From Corylus avellana (Eukaryota; Streptophyta; Magnoliopsida; Fagales; Betulaceae): a stretch of DNA of 64,000 nucleotides. Below, piece after piece: positions 10,213-22,325 of this stretch. The stretch is from NCBI RefSeq assembly GCF_901000735.1, contig NC_081542.1, forward strand, positions 48,146,088 to 48,210,087, given 5' to 3'. The first letter of the stretch is position 1. Each line of letters starts with the position of its first letter. The notes beneath the pieces were generated by a model. The model ran no database searches. It saw only the letters and a program-made list of their open reading frames with translations, and had not been told where the DNA came from. The translations under genes and the position numbers were made by a program.

Positions 10213-12683
10213 TCATTCCAAAATGATTTTACAATTTTGTGACCTTCTAGGGAGCTCTAACAACTGTGTCAATACCTTCACATGCTCCTCAAAGTTCCTA
10301 GTATAAGAAAACGGGAAAGTTATAATTATTTTGTCCAAGACAATTGCATTCTTTAGCAAAATCTTTACCGCGAAAAGCTCCTTCTCAAGGCCAAAATAAC
10401 GACCAACTTTAATCCACTTGAGGTGGGACAAGAAACATGCCGGCACTGGGTCCAATATCATATCATCTTCTTCCCAATTCAAGGACAGACTGATCCCCTA
10501 AATGATCATTGTAAAATAAATATTTTATCAATCATGGTATATTAGAAATAAGATGAAACAGATACAAGATAATAGACTTTGAAGTTTACCTTAGAAAAGT
10601 TCAAAGTCTGAAGACATGGAGATTTTTGCAGTATCTTCAATAGAACTGTACAGTCAATATCAACTTCATTGTCAACGATTATCAAATCGATCAGGTTATT
10701 GAACATAGGCATATGAGGTAGGAATTCTGGAGAATCACTCAGAACCTAAGCACAGGGTAAAGCAATGCATCAATAATTAAAATGTTTCCAGGAACAAAGC
10801 AAACAAAAATGATAAACACATTATAAACACATGCTAGGATCATGGTGGAGAGTGATTAATAATTAAGAGATGAGTAACAACAAGAGTAACTTAGAATTAA
10901 ACAAAAAACTAATCAGTAATTTTCAATCACTCGCTTATGTACGTGGAAAGTCACATGGATTTGGTAGTAAGAAATTGGATGATCGGAGTAAGATTTAGAT
11001 TCAAGTCTTACCAAGCAAAAGAATAAGGATTGTTTTTTTTCTTTTCTAGGCAGAAGGATTGTGTTTGATATCAATAGCACATAGCCTAAGAGTAGGAATA
11101 TAAACCACAAATGGGAACTTTCATCATTTAAAAAGGAACCATCAGAGTAGCACCTATCCAATGGTTTTCCAAATGCTATGCAGAGACTAATCCCGTCTGG
11201 TTGCATTACTTTCTAAAAGAAATAAAAGGCAAAAAAATAATCAATTAATTTATGAATTGCATACACTTTCCTTTGAAATCTTTATCAATTCAAGTATTGC
11301 AAGATTATATTATAGCTTTGACCACTTGATTTTGTAAGCATTATAAAAAATTACATAAACGATAATTCTCAACAATAAAGTAATTAACATGACAAACGAG
11401 TGGTTAAATCACAAAAATAAAACTTTCTATGAAATTGAAGAGAAACAAAAAACTATACCATAATTGTTCTTTGAAGTTGGCAAAGAATTACAGGATCATT
11501 CATGTAACATCTATTACAACTTAAATAGAATGGTAACTTTCCTTTATATGACATTAGCTTTACCCTTTAGTTGGTTACCCTTTCCAATTTTACCACTAAA
11601 TCATACCACATCTATGGAAGCAATGCAAAGGAGGGCTTAATTTTTCCACCATTATGTTGATATTTTATATAGTAAAAATTGAATTTACAAAGAGAGAAGC
11701 AGGCATACCTTAACCATGTCAGAGGAAAGTCTTAGGAGTTCTACTCTGGAGAGCCCTATAAGAAGGTTCCACAAGAAACGAGCAATATTTGTAGGTATAC
11801 GATCATATTTAGATTTAGTAACAATCTCTGCCTTTTCAACTCTGAATGAATTATATAAGCAATATTCGGCAAACATAAGACCCTCGTAATAAAATTCTTT
11901 TAGACTATCTCCAACAATCATAACCAGACACAAATCACCAGATCTCCCAATATCATCATCTAGCACCTCCATTTTGAATATGCTCAGTGAATGTAGCTTG
12001 GGAGCAGAAATGGTCACAAACTTGAGATTCCCCCAGCTGCAATCTTCTAATTTCAACTCCTCAAGGACTGGCAGACCAGAAAATAGCTGCTGGGTTAAGT
12101 ACTCATTCGAAAATGTAACATCTTTAATAGTCAAAATCTTTAGATTTGAGAAACAAATTGTAGTGGGAAGCTTGAGTATATACGACCACATATTAAGGTA
12201 CAAGCTTGTCAGTGTCTTACAAGTAAACAAGCAAGAAGGCAGTGAAAATACTACATCGAAGTCTCTAATATCAATATTCAACTCTTGAACATTATGGCTT
12301 ACTGCTGTAGAGATCCAAGTACAAACACGAGATGCATCAAGCAGAACATCACAACAGAGAGTGAATCGTTTTATAACAGAGGAAGAATCACGAAGACAAA
12401 GTGCCCTGTCCACAAAATTCATCAAAAGCTCTCTCTCCACAAACTTTCTCTTATCATATGTGTATCTGTCAAAATCTAGATTGGGAATAGAAACCCACAG
12501 GTACTCCCACCTTTTAGAAAGTACGCTTGTTCTAACAGCATGTTCTGTTGGAAGAAAGGAAAGTATGTGTCGAAGAACCTCCTCAGGTAAGCTACCTAAG
12601 CTTTTTATGTTCCCATCAATGTCCTCTTTTTCACTCAGTTTCTGCTTCTTTTGGGTTTTTTGAATAACACAAGTTGTCTCCAT
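10213..12683 (-). CDS. F-box/FBD/LRR-repeat protein (locus C)
   Basis: Exons 11709-12683, 10590-10745 and 10213-10497, all phase 0, about 471 residues. The F-box starts near residue 31 (SLPEEVLRHILSFLP, RTSVLSKRWEYLW). LRR-like segments follow (FSNLKILTIKDVTF, LPVLEELKLEDCSW), and exon 3 is an FBD domain (ILDPVPACFLSHLKWIKVG to LPRRSQNCKIILE). It is presumably an SCF substrate adaptor, target unknown. Compared with A it has a shorter acidic patch after CCDVLL and a longer intron 1. It is almost identical to C', with only a few residue changes seen in exons 1 and 3. The start is the METTCVIQ methionine shared by the A, C and D types. A 5'UTR intron 12923-12700 is likely. Confidence 0.87.
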
Positions 12684-12923
12684 AACTCAGATGGTTCACC
12701 TGATACACTCAATACTCTGTCATATACTGTAACATCAAGAAAAGTCTATAGGTCTGTAATGGAAACTTTGTAGAAACACATCAACACTCAAATACAAACT
12801 TACAAACATTCAGTTAAGAAAATGAGCATTACAAAGGGATTTATTTCAGCTACAAGCATGGGCTGATGAAAATTTTTCACTATTACTTAACGATAATAAA
12901 AAAAACAAAAGGTTGGATGATTA

Positions 12924-13085
12924 CCGCTCAAGCCACTGGCGGGAACTAAACGACGGCGTTTCTCGTGGGTTGCTTGGTGTTTGGGTTGGAGGGCAGCGAT
13001 AGAGAACCAAAAAGGGAAAGCATTTGGCAGAGGTAACGTGTTTTGTAGGTCTGATTTGGTGGAGGAGATGAGGAAGTTTTAGGGT
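12924..13085 (-). promoter_or_regulatory. Leader exon and upstream region of locus C
   Basis: The leader (gaaacgccgtcgtttagttcc on the minus strand) ends at the donor GCG|GTAATC (12924/12923). The acceptor GTATCAG|GTGAACC is at 12700/12699. The E2F-like site kept in C' reads TTTGGCAG here (about 13033), losing the central CG. No paired sites remain. Confidence 0.45.
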
Positions 13086-13140
13086 TTTGCGCGGACATTG
13101 AGAGGTTGAGATTCAAAGCTGATGAAGGTAGAGAGAATTC

Positions 13141-13254
13141 ATGGGTGACGAGATATTGGGAGATAGCTGGAAGGCATGCGGAGGGAGTTTAACGGCTCAG
13201 ATGAAGAACACGTGCAACACATCGGAAATCAAACGCACAGTATAGGGAAGTGTA
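13141..13254. repeat. Edge segment of the 13-kb duplicated block
   Basis: This stretch (gatattgggagatagctgg onward) matches 45769-45882 and, less closely, 53120-53240 next to the YfiM-like gene. Homology to the second block stops after gggaagtgtat, where a dispersed repeat begins. I cannot assign a function. It appears to be flank of the YfiM-like gene carried along with the F-box unit. Confidence 0.5.
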
Positions 13255-13440
13255 TAGGGGTGTAAACGAGCCGAGCTTGAGCGAGCTTCCCTTGTTCAGG
13301 CTTGTCTCGTTTAAATTTGACTCGAGCTCGAGCTCGAGTCGAGCTTAAGGGCGAGCCAAAAAAATCGAGCTCGAGCTAATAATAAGTCGAGCCGAGCCAG
13401 CTCGCGAGCTAGCTCTTATATTTAATGTTTTTGTTTTCAA
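13255..13440. mobile_element. Dispersed repeat of the GGGGTGTAAACGAGCCGAGC type
   Basis: It begins aggggtgtaaacgagccgagc and runs into a CTCGAG-rich palindromic stretch, a sequence family that recurs in many plant genomes as a non-autonomous element. It starts exactly where homology between the two 13-kb blocks ends. I could not place its far end or class. Confidence 0.5.
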
Positions 13441-13873
13441 TTTTTTTTTTTAACTTCAAGTACTCTTAAACGGCTTAAGAAGTTAGTTTGCATATGAGCA
13501 TTTGCTTAACCTGACTAGTCGAGTATGGAGCCTGAGTCAATACAGTAAGGCATTTGGTTTCAAAGAGAGAGGATATGCATCATTTTATAGATAAGCAAAC
13601 TTAGAGATTGATGTTTTCTTAACAGGTAGTGATAGTGTTTGGGTCTATTTGATTATTCAATAGTTTATACCTTTCACAATCTCCCTCAATAGTTTCTGCT
13701 TGATTCTTGTTCATTTCGTTTGGATATGTTCTAATTGAATCAAGGTCTTTTTAATGATTGCTCTCTCTCTTTGATCATGAAGGGTCTAAAATTTTTCATT
13801 CTCTAACGCTTAAATATAAATGCAATTTGAAGGTTTTAATAATTATGAGATTTATAATTAATTATGTATTACT

Positions 13874-13908
<35 letters not shown>
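13440..13908. other. Intergenic sequence ending in a (TA)n run
   Basis: No gene is seen. A TA dinucleotide tract (about 13878-13908) runs directly into the N gap and is the likely reason assembly stopped. Confidence 0.6.
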
Positions 13909-14008
13909 NNNNNNNNNNNNNNNNNNNNNNNNNNNNNNNNNNNNNNNNNNNNNNNNNNNNNNNNNNNNNNNNNNNNNNNNNNNNNNNNNNNNNNNNNNNN
14001 NNNNNNNN
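13909..14008. other. Assembly gap, 100 N
   Basis: Exactly 100 unknown bases, a conventional placeholder, so true size and content are unknown. The 94- and 61-codon frames that read across it are meaningless. Confidence 0.99.
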
Positions 14009-14414
14009 GGACTCTACACAAATCATCCTTTTCATAACATAATACAAAGACCCTTAAATACTCTATTACTAGCAGTTACCTAAACCACTACCACTTCTCT
14101 CACACTATCTCACACCACAACATATAACTGCCCATACTAAATAACCTTCTAGTAAATAAACTTCCCACTAACTCCTCTTATAAGATAAACTCCATTACCC
14201 AAGCCATGTTGCACATCATGGCCCATGGCAAACACCACTACTGCCCATGATCTTCATGTTGGTTCTCCTTAGCCATCTCCATGACCAAATAATGTTGGTT
14301 CTGCTGATGTGTATGATGAGTCCTACGTGGAATCCTATCAATTTATTGTCACTATCATTAGCGTTCCCAGAACATCTCTAACCCTTTTTCAACAATTTCA
14401 AGCCGGTCACTGTT

Positions 14415-14635
14415 TGGACACGTGGCGTTGATGGTGACTCCGGTTGGCGGGCCTCCACCGGTATTGGAAGCACACACGTGGTGGGCGGTTATAGGACGAG
14501 TCACCCACGTGGAGCGTGGGCCCCAGGTTGGATGCACTTGACGCAGTCAACACAAGATTGGTTAAATAGCGGGGGCCCTTCCTGGAGCAGAGAATGAAAA
14601 CTGACGTGGATATATCCGGTCTCAAGCACGTGCAA
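14415..14635. promoter_or_regulatory. Cluster of G-box/ABRE-like ACGT elements
   Basis: Four CACGTG cores (14419-14424, 14475-14480, 14506-14511, 14627-14632) plus TGACGTGG (14602-14609) fall within about 215 bp of locally GC-richer DNA. The first is a full ACACGTGGC, the classic ABA-response form. bZIP and bHLH factors bind such sites. No gene start is visible beside it. The nearest downstream gene is the S40-like gene 1.5 kb away, and the assembly gap is 400 bp upstream. An 81-codon minus-strand frame here has no recognisable features. Confidence 0.5.
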
Positions 14636-15009
14636 TTCAATCGCCGCCACAAGATTCACATAAAATAGATTCTGTAAATTATTTTTAGATAAAAGATATT
14701 AATTGCATCACAACCATCACCAAAAGAGTCTGAGCTTGATTGAATTTCAAGTCATAGATTCTTGTTTTATTGATGGTGATGGAAATTTTGTTAATATATT
14801 TTTTATGGGATTTTTTTTTTTTTTTTAACTGAACTTGTCTTTTGAGATTTAAAAATTCAAGTAAGAATTAAAAAAAAAAAAAATCTATTTCTGTAAAATT
14901 AAAATCAGGATATGGCTCTATTAAGGAATACTATTTATTATCTTTAAAAGATAATACCAACCTCCTATCATCTCTCATATTCTTTTCAACCAAAGGTGAT
15001 AGATATAAG

Positions 15010-15155
15010 AGTAATGCTACGTATCACAAAAATGTTCTATAAAATTAACGTTATAGGATTTAATAGCTCTTTGATAAGTCATTGTAAAAAAAAATTTAAA
15101 TAAATGATTACTACACCTTACCACGTTTTGTGGGATGTTTGTGTGGTATTACTTT
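15010..15155. mobile_element. Small MITE-like element (tentative)
   Basis: It starts agtaatgctacgtatcacaaa and ends with tttgtgtggtattacttt, imperfect inverted ends of a kind common in plant MITEs. No clear target duplication was identified. Confidence 0.3.
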
Positions 15156-15973
15156 GAATATAAGCTCGGGATATGTTTGTTAATGTGTTTTTTTTAAAAA
15201 AATAAATTTGAAAACAATTTTATGTATTCTTGTGAGTGCTTTATGTTTAGAATCATTTGTTAATGCATTTATCTTAAAAAGAGGAGACAAAAGAACTTTA
15301 ACAAAAGTGGCTTTGTCCTTTTTCTTACTAGAGTCAGTTTGGCCCTCAAATTTTACCGAGTTCGTTTTGAAAAGAAAACCGTTACAGATTCATTTGTTTT
15401 GCAAATTTACTATTAAATATGTAGAACCTTCGTGTGAGTTCACAAATTTATTGGCGTATTTGCGAATCTCTTATAAAAAAATAGATAAGAGATTGCCATA
15501 AAATATAAATCAAACAATTCTCATTTACCAAATGTTTAACTATATTTTTAAGACGTTACATATTTTAAATAACGCCTGATTCTTTAAATCGTACATTTTA
15601 AAAAGATAAATGGAGACCGACGTTGAATTAGATAGAATTCCAAAAACAAAAGATTTGGACATAAGAGAAAAGTGCAATGGCCAAAAATGGTAAATCTCAT
15701 TGGAGTGTATTGTCCAAAATAGGCTAAGTCTCGTTGAGGTCACAACTTCACAACTCACAAGCAATTGGTCAGTGATCCGCACGCGAATTGGAAAGAGCGT
15801 AGAACTAACAACAAGTAATTACTGCCTCTCTCTTTTTCACTTCGATACGTGACGGACTTGGCGTCTTCTATTCTCACCATAAATCTGATTGGAGGTTCAT
15901 TGACGAAATGCAGAGACAAAATGAACCCCAAATTCACATGAAATGAAGTTTTGTGGTGGTGTAACCCAACTGC

Positions 15974-15981
15974 TATATATA
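15974..15981 (+). promoter_or_regulatory. TATA box of the S40-like gene
   Basis: TATATATA lies about 160 bp before the ATG at 16137, in an otherwise less AT-monotonous stretch. Transcription would start near 16005-16015, leaving a leader of about 125 bases. Confidence 0.5.
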
Positions 15982-16136
15982 CATGTCCACTCCTCCAAAC
16001 CCAGCTTATGCTTGAGCCACTATAATGGAGTTGTAGTTGGTAGCGTAGTTTGATTGTGGAAAAAATTTCGTAGTTTTTTAGTGGGTTTAGCCGGTGGAAC
16101 CCGATTCGGTTGCGGGGGTTCTGACCAAATGCTATT

Positions 16137-16766
16137 ATGGCGAAAGGTCGGAAATTGACGGCGAGTCGGAGCGAGAGGTTGCTGGGGAGCCACAGCCAGG
16201 GTTCGAATGGCGTGGACTCGTCGGAGCTCGGAGAAGAGGACGTGTGGTCCATGGTCGACAACATGACCTCCGAGAGCAACAATTCGCAGGGCGAGTGGAG
16301 TCCACGCGCCTCCGGGGAAAGCAACGGGAGCGCGGGGGTGAGGAGTACTCGCCAGCAGCGGCGGATCCCCCGGGATGACCGCCAAGTGGGGGGTCTGTCG
16401 CTGGCCTTCGATGACTCTGGGACGTCGTCGTCTAGGATCGTGCACCAGTTCCGCGGGAACGATGACGTTTCGGGGGGGACTCCTCGTCAGCGGCACATGG
16501 CCACGTCTGCGCCGGTGAACGTGCCGGACTGGAGCAAGATCCTCCGTGTCGACTCGGTGGACTCGCTGCACGGGCTGGACGACGGGTTGGACGACGATCG
16601 CGACTCGGAGATGGTCCCACCGCACGAGTACCTGGCGCGTGAGTACTCGCGCAGCCGCAAGATTGCCGCCACCTCGGTCTTCGAGGGCGTGGGCCGCACG
16701 CTCAAGGGTCGCGACATGAGCCGGATTCGCGACGCCGTTTGGAGTCAGACCGGGTTCGATGGCTAA
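16137..16766 (+). CDS. S40-like protein (DUF584, senescence regulator family)
   Basis: Single exon, 209 residues. Conserved S40 blocks are seen in order: GEEDVWSMV (32-40), APVNVPDWSKI (around 122-132), MVPPHEYLA (159-167) and SVFEGVGRTLKGRD (180-193) near the C-terminus. S40/DUF584 proteins are small plant proteins, several nuclear, linked to leaf senescence and to ABA, salicylate and pathogen responses. Their biochemical role is unknown. The coding region is much more GC-rich than its surroundings, as usual for this intronless family. The start is the first ATG after the TATA box and begins MAKGRK. Single copy here, and not related to the F-box array around it. Confidence 0.9.
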   Translation: MAKGRKLTASRSERLLGSHSQGSNGVDSSELGEEDVWSMVDNMTSESNNSQGEWSPRASGESNGSAGVRSTRQQRRIPRDDRQVGGLSLAFDDSGTSSSRIVHQFRGNDDVSGGTPRQRHMATSAPVNVPDWSKILRVDSVDSLHGLDDGLDDDRDSEMVPPHEYLAREYSRSRKIAATSVFEGVGRTLKGRDMSRIRDAVWSQTGFDG

Positions 16767-18770
16767 TGGTAAAAATGGGTTCAGCTGGTTACTGTTAATT
16801 CCTATTTTTTTCTTGGGCGATGATTCGGTTCGGTCGGGTCGATTCACCGAGTCAACTCGGCCACGAGTGAGCCCAGGCGCTATTGGTTCAGAATTTCTAC
16901 TTCTGATTGAGGTCCCTATTGTTCTTCTGTCCTTGGGGTTATGGAATTTGGAAGCTGTGTTGCTCCCAATTTGTCTTGGTTATGTCACTGCTGTGAGTCT
17001 AGCCTTGTGTCAAAAGTGTGTTACTGTAATTTTTAGCTCATTTGTGCATATCATTGCCCAAAAAGAAAGCCAAAATTTGCAACGTAATCGGATAATTTTT
17101 GACACGATCCGTGAATTCGACACAAATTCTATACAAAATTAGTAAAGCTAATGTTAAGAAGTCTTACATGTGTAATGACAAAAAGTCAAGTTATAATTAG
17201 CCCTATAGCATATAATTTTATACATATACTTCGACCCGACTTGAGTTTGATATCAGGCGTTATCTTAATCTATGTTTTGAAAACACTTTATTTTATTTTT
17301 ATTTTTTCACTTTTGACAGAACATTACTTTAATTTAACTTTAAAAGAAGAAAGTAAAGTGCTTCTAAGCACCGGATTGCTTTCCAATTTATTGAGAACGA
17401 CAATTCACTTTCTATAAAATTTGATGTGGCACACTTTTATTTCTTAGTACTATTATTTACGTAAAATAGTTATGAGAGGGAAGAATAAAAAGTAAAAAAA
17501 AAATCATAGAGATGGATAATGAAGTAAATAAAAAGGAAAAATCAAAAGGCATGAGGAAGAGGAAGACCTTATTATTATTATTATTTATTTTCTCCTCATT
17601 TTTGGCTTTATCTTATCCATGCATTTTTATAATAAGATTCTTCTAAGCGTCATAAAGAATAATTATGTACAAAAGATAAACGGGTACCTATTTTGCTAGT
17701 ATGGCGGTGACTGATTTTGACGTGTAAACCATTCCATACCCCGATCCATCAATTTTCTTATGTTGTTGCTTAAGGTAATGACCAAAATTAACAATTTTTA
17801 ATACGCTTAAATCTTGTGAATGAGTGGTGATTAGTGATTAGTGATTAATATAATTAATTTGTTGGGGGGCCTTCCTTCCTTTTTAAGAGGAAGAAGAGAC
17901 CACGCGTGAAGTGACAACTGACATGATAAAAATATTTTATTTAGATTGAATAAAATAAAATACACAATTTTTTTTAAATCAAGTTTAAATATGGTGATTT
18001 AACAGTGGCATCTAGAATCTAGATTGAGTGTAGTCATTTTAACGAGGAGAAAGGGAAGCTTGAAAGTCAAATGGTGCGTAATCTTATCCATTCGAGTATT
18101 GGGTTGAAAGTGTTTGATTCCAGTAGAGGTCAATTGTTGGATGAGTGATAGGGCATAACTTCTGGTTTTTAATTTATTTAAAATTAAATTATTTTGATGC
18201 GACATAAATTGATAAATATAAGGTAATTGTGAGTGTTTATTAATGTCTTTTTAAAAAAAGGAGAAAATAGAAAGGAAGCCAAAGTACATGTCATGATGTT
18301 TAGAAAGAGCATATTGGTTGTCTTTAGTTGACAGCCAATAATTGTGTAGGAGTCTATAAGAAAATAAGAGCATATAACATGAGAATCCATTCAAAAATAA
18401 AGATGTACACCCGACACAATAACATGTTATGAGCCCATCAAAATGAACAAATTCGCATTAAGATTCTAGTTACTCAAACAAACACCAACCTTAACCTAAT
18501 CCCCCCACCTCAAGGGCTAACTTTTCTCAAGAGGAATCTGCTAGGGTACTAGGGTATATATAGATTAAAAGGGTTTTTTTTTTTTGGAAAAAATTATGTC
18601 AAAATATCTTCGTATTTTCGCACTTTTTGATATACATTTACGTTGTATTCCCAAAATAACAAGTCAAATTGTAATTCGACCTCTTTATAATCACTTATAA
18701 AAGTCTAATCTCAATGGACAATTACTCTTTTTAATGTAGGTATAAATTTTTTACAGCAACACCCAACTTT
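16767..18770. other. S40 3' region and gene-free spacer
   Basis: The first few hundred bases are probably S40 3'UTR. The open frame 16759-17142 overlaps the S40 stop and has no family features. The rest is AT-rich with a short TTA repeat near 17567-17585. No further gene is seen. Confidence 0.5.
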
Positions 18771-18771
18771 A

Positions 18772-18991
18772 GGGCATGTTTAGGTATGCGTTTGAAAGGT
18801 CTAAAAATATGTTTAACACTTAAAAAATTCGTTTGAAGAAAAAAATACCCAGTTGGTATAAAAAATTGAAAGCGCTTTTAAGTGTTCAAAAAGCCTAAAA
18901 ACAGCTAAAATGCACTTTTGGCAAAAGCTTCCTTTCAAAAAGCATTTTTCGACTTAAAACCTTTATTTCTCAAAAACAATCTCAAACATGC
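18772..18991. mobile_element. MITE-like inverted-repeat element (tentative)
   Basis: The start GGCATGTTTAGGTATGCG and the end caatctcaaacatgc are rough inverted complements, and the interior is A/T and aagcattttt-rich as in Tourist/hAT-type MITEs. The flanking duplication is unclear. A (TTA)n run follows at 19000-19023. Confidence 0.35.
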
Positions 18992-19074
18992 TTTTAACAA
19001 TTATTATTATTATTATTATTATTTATATGAGAGGTACAGTGATATTTTTTATATTGTTTAAACAAAGCCCAATT

Positions 19075-19400
19075 TGAGCTGGCCCCGTCCAATATCCAGC
19101 CGTTGGGCATGGGAGATCCAAAGGTGGAAAATTGGGGTGGGGTCCGATCCAGGAGAGAGGGACGCTTTGTTACTTTTAAATTAATGGAAGGTGATGGATT
19201 GTGGCAGTGGGCCCAAACAGCCACAACTTGACAAAGGCCCACCAAAAAAGGTGGTAGTGAAAGCCCGAATGATCAAAGAAAAAAACTCAGATTGTGTGGA
19301 TGGATGCCTTCTGGCTTTACCTTTTTCAAGAAAACGACGCACCTCCTCTCTCTCGCCTCACAAATCATATGCCTTCGCTGCCATTAATTCTTGCTAGATT
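19075..19400 (+). promoter_or_regulatory. Possible orphan promoter with site II (TGGGCC/GGCCCA) motifs
   Basis: TGGGCCCA near 19208, aggcccacc near 19234 and a gttgggcat at about 19103 resemble the TCP-binding site II elements of plant housekeeping promoters. They are followed by a CT-rich run (cctcctctctctcgcctc, near 19342). The ATG that follows (19369) opens only a short frame of about 36 codons. Either the coding part is lost or this is chance. Confidence 0.3.
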
Positions 19401-20319
19401 TTCCCCCAAACAATCACTAAATAAATACCCAAAAAAAAAAAAGTGCCTTTTAAGTTTTTAACATTTCGTATAGGCCAATGTGGCGTGTTTTCAGTGGTTT
19501 CTCGTGTCAGCCACTTCAAATCTTTTATATCAGTAGGCATGAAATGAGTATGAAAAGTATCGTTACTCAAATTTTGAATAATATAATATTATATACACCG
19601 TTAAATGATCATAAAATAAATTCTTGATATTTTATTTGAAATGACGAGGATTCGGTTATAGCATAACTAGGGAAGTGGCATGGTGCCTTTTTGGTGCAAG
19701 GGTAGTTGATAATATAAACAAGTAATAGCTGCACAAGGGTGTAGAAGCATATCCTACACAACCAAAACAAAACCAATTTAATTTGGTGGGAGACAGCAAA
19801 ATAAAGCAACCTTTTATCTAGACTGAAATATATCCCCATGACTCTTAGAGCCACTTATTTTTCCAATGGAGGTTTTAAAATACACACTAAAAGGAGGTGG
19901 TCTAATGGGTTTTGGTTAATTTTCACAGGATTTGGTAAAGGGAAATAAATAAGTAGAGAATTGGTAAAGGAACAAGCAGGGATGCTTCCAAAAAAGATAT
20001 GAAACAACAATCAAACAATACAGATAAACTATCAATACTCTCCTAACAACTAAAGATTACAGTTGGTTTTCCAAAGCCAACATCGTAAATGAATATGAAT
20101 TAAGACCATAAGTAGAGAATAAAAAACCAAACACTGAACACAAAATTTAGCATAAGCTTATATAGCTTGGAGGATTCAGAACTAATTAATCACCAAATAG
20201 CTCGAACGAACATTCCATAACAGCAAGCTACCTAGATAGAGTAGAAGGCCAACAAGCCATATTTTTACATCTTCCAAGAAACAAGAGTTAATGGCTTGTT
20301 TCTAATCTAGAGTAAGAGC
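19400..20319. other. Spacer before locus G
   Basis: No gene is seen. From about 19960 on, the sequence resembles the 3' flank of the F/E-type F-box units (cataagcttatagcttggagg). The 81-codon minus-strand frame at 19609-19854 shows no domain. Confidence 0.5.
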
Positions 20320-22325
20320 TTCAGGTAAGGCTTGTTCCAAAACAATTTTACAATTTCGTGACCGTTTAGGGAACTTTATCAACTCTTTATAAACCGTCTC
20401 TTGTTTCTCTAAGTTCCTTGCAAAATTCCCTGAGCAAGTTATAGCTATCATCTTTCACAAGATTGATCCCCTGAATTATAATTGCAAATTAAATGTTTTG
20501 TTCTTCATGGTAAATCAACAATAAGATGGAACAAATACAGGATAATAGACATTGTAGTTCAGATGAGTTTACCCCCAAAAAAATTCAGAGTCTTAAGACA
20601 AGGAGATTTTTGCAATAACGTCAATAGTGCTGTACAATCAAGATCTACTGACGATCCATTGAACTTCAAATCCATCAGGTTTTTTGAACATTGGCATACG
20701 ATGTAGGAGTTCTGTTACATATATGAGAGCCTATGCATGGGATAAAGCAATACATCATAATTAAAATACTTCTAGGAACAAAGAAAATAAATTTGACAAA
20801 CACATTATAAAAGCATAATGGGAACATAGTGGAGCATGATTAATAATTATGAGATGAGCAATGAGAAGAATAAATAAGAATTAAACAAACTAATTAGGAA
20901 GATTTTTTTTTTTTTAGCAGAAGAATTCTGTGTTTAATATCAATAACACATAAACGACACGTGGAAACTTTCATCATTCAAATAGAAACCATCATAGTAA
21001 GCACTTATCCAATGGTTTTGTAAATGTTATACAGATACTTTTTTATAAGTATAACCCCATTTGGTTGTATTACTTTCTAAAAGAAATAATTAAAAAAAAA
21101 AAAAAAATCCATTAATTTATTGGTACCATTCAATATAGGATTCCATCACACGTGTAGATGCTATAGTTAATCTTTCTCTCACGTGTGAACCTCTACCAGA
21201 ATGACCATGCTCCCCCTTGAGTAGAAGGAAGCCTTCTCCAAACCATTTACTAAGTGCCAAGCATTATACCAAGGACCAAATGACTGGATAAACCCACATA
21301 GACAGTGTTTTGCAAGCAAAAGTTAAAAAGTATTGAATGTGATTAAATTCTTTGTCAATTGTTGATGAAATTATTTCAGACTTAAGTTTAATCTGCATTA
21401 TAATTGATTCTTCAGGAGTCAAAACTCTTTGTGTCATGACATTTCCACATCCACAAGAATGCTATTGTAACTTCTGTCACAACTTATATAGCATGAAAAC
21501 ATAGAATGGTTAACTTTCCTTTATATGACCATTAGCCTTACCCTTTGGCTGGTTACACTTTCAAAGTTTACTACGACATTTATGGAAGCAATGCAAAGGA
21601 GGGGTTAATTTTTCCACCATTATGTTGATATGTTACAGTAAGATTTGAATTTACAAAGAGAGAAGCAGGCATACCTTAATCACTGCACATGAAAGTCCAA
21701 GGAATTGTACGTTGGAGAGCCCTTTAAGAAGCTTATACATGCGATGAGCAATTTGTTTTGATGGATTAGGGTAAGTATAAATCTTTGCCTTTCTAATGAG
21801 AATGACTTATATAAGCAATAGTCGCTGAATACACCAAAGTAATAAAATTCTTTGAGACTCTCTGCAAAAATCTTAACCCGACAAACATCCCCATTTCTCG
21901 ATTTTTTTCTCTGAAATTCAAGTATGCGCAGAGCATGAAGCTTGGGAGCAGAAATAGTCACAACCTTGAGATCCCCCAGCTGCAGTCTAATATATCCAAC
22001 TTCTGAAGGAGTGGTAGACCAGAAAAAAGCTGCCGGGTTAAGCACTCATCCGAAAAAGTTACATGTTTGATTGTCTAGATCTTTAGATTTGAGAAGCAAA
22101 TTGTTCTCATAGTAGGCAAGGATCCCTCAAAAACCAGATTGGTCAAAGAAGCCCACAGGTATTCCCACCTTTTAGAAACTCGGCTTGTCCTAGCAGCTTC
22201 TTTTGTTGGAAGAAGGAAAAGAATGTGTAGAAGAACCGCCAGCATTTGCTGTTCCCATCAATGTCATGTTCTTCATTCTGTCGCTGCTTCTTTTGGGGAT
22301 TTTCAATAAGTGAATTTGCCTCCAT
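20320..22325 (-). pseudogene. F-box/FBD/LRR pseudogene (locus G)
   Basis: Remains of all three exons are visible. The N-terminus (MEANSLIENPQKKQ, from 22325) runs into a deletion of about 19 bases at about 22240 that removes the start of the F-box. A TAG interrupts the LRR part near 22077 and further shifts follow. LRR sequence (LKVVTISAPKLHALRI) and the exon 1 donor at about 21674 remain. Exon 2 (about 20560-20735) has an extra T run, and exon 3 has lost its first half (FBD start missing). It shares with locus F the same internal loss of about 94 codons after the F-box, so the two are sister copies. Confidence 0.8.

Noticed and set aside
13758..14047. Frames reading through the N gap
   Set aside because: They include unknown bases and a (TA)n run.
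15208..15501. 97-codon plus frame with a hydrophobic start
   Set aside because: AT-rich spacer, no TATA/leader context, no recognisable family.
16020..16847. 275-codon minus-strand frame over the S40-like gene
   Set aside because: Antisense of a GC-rich coding region, which gives long spurious frames. The plus strand has all S40 motifs.
16759..17142. 127-codon plus frame after S40
   Set aside because: It overlaps the S40 stop region and probable 3'UTR, without domain or conservation evidence.
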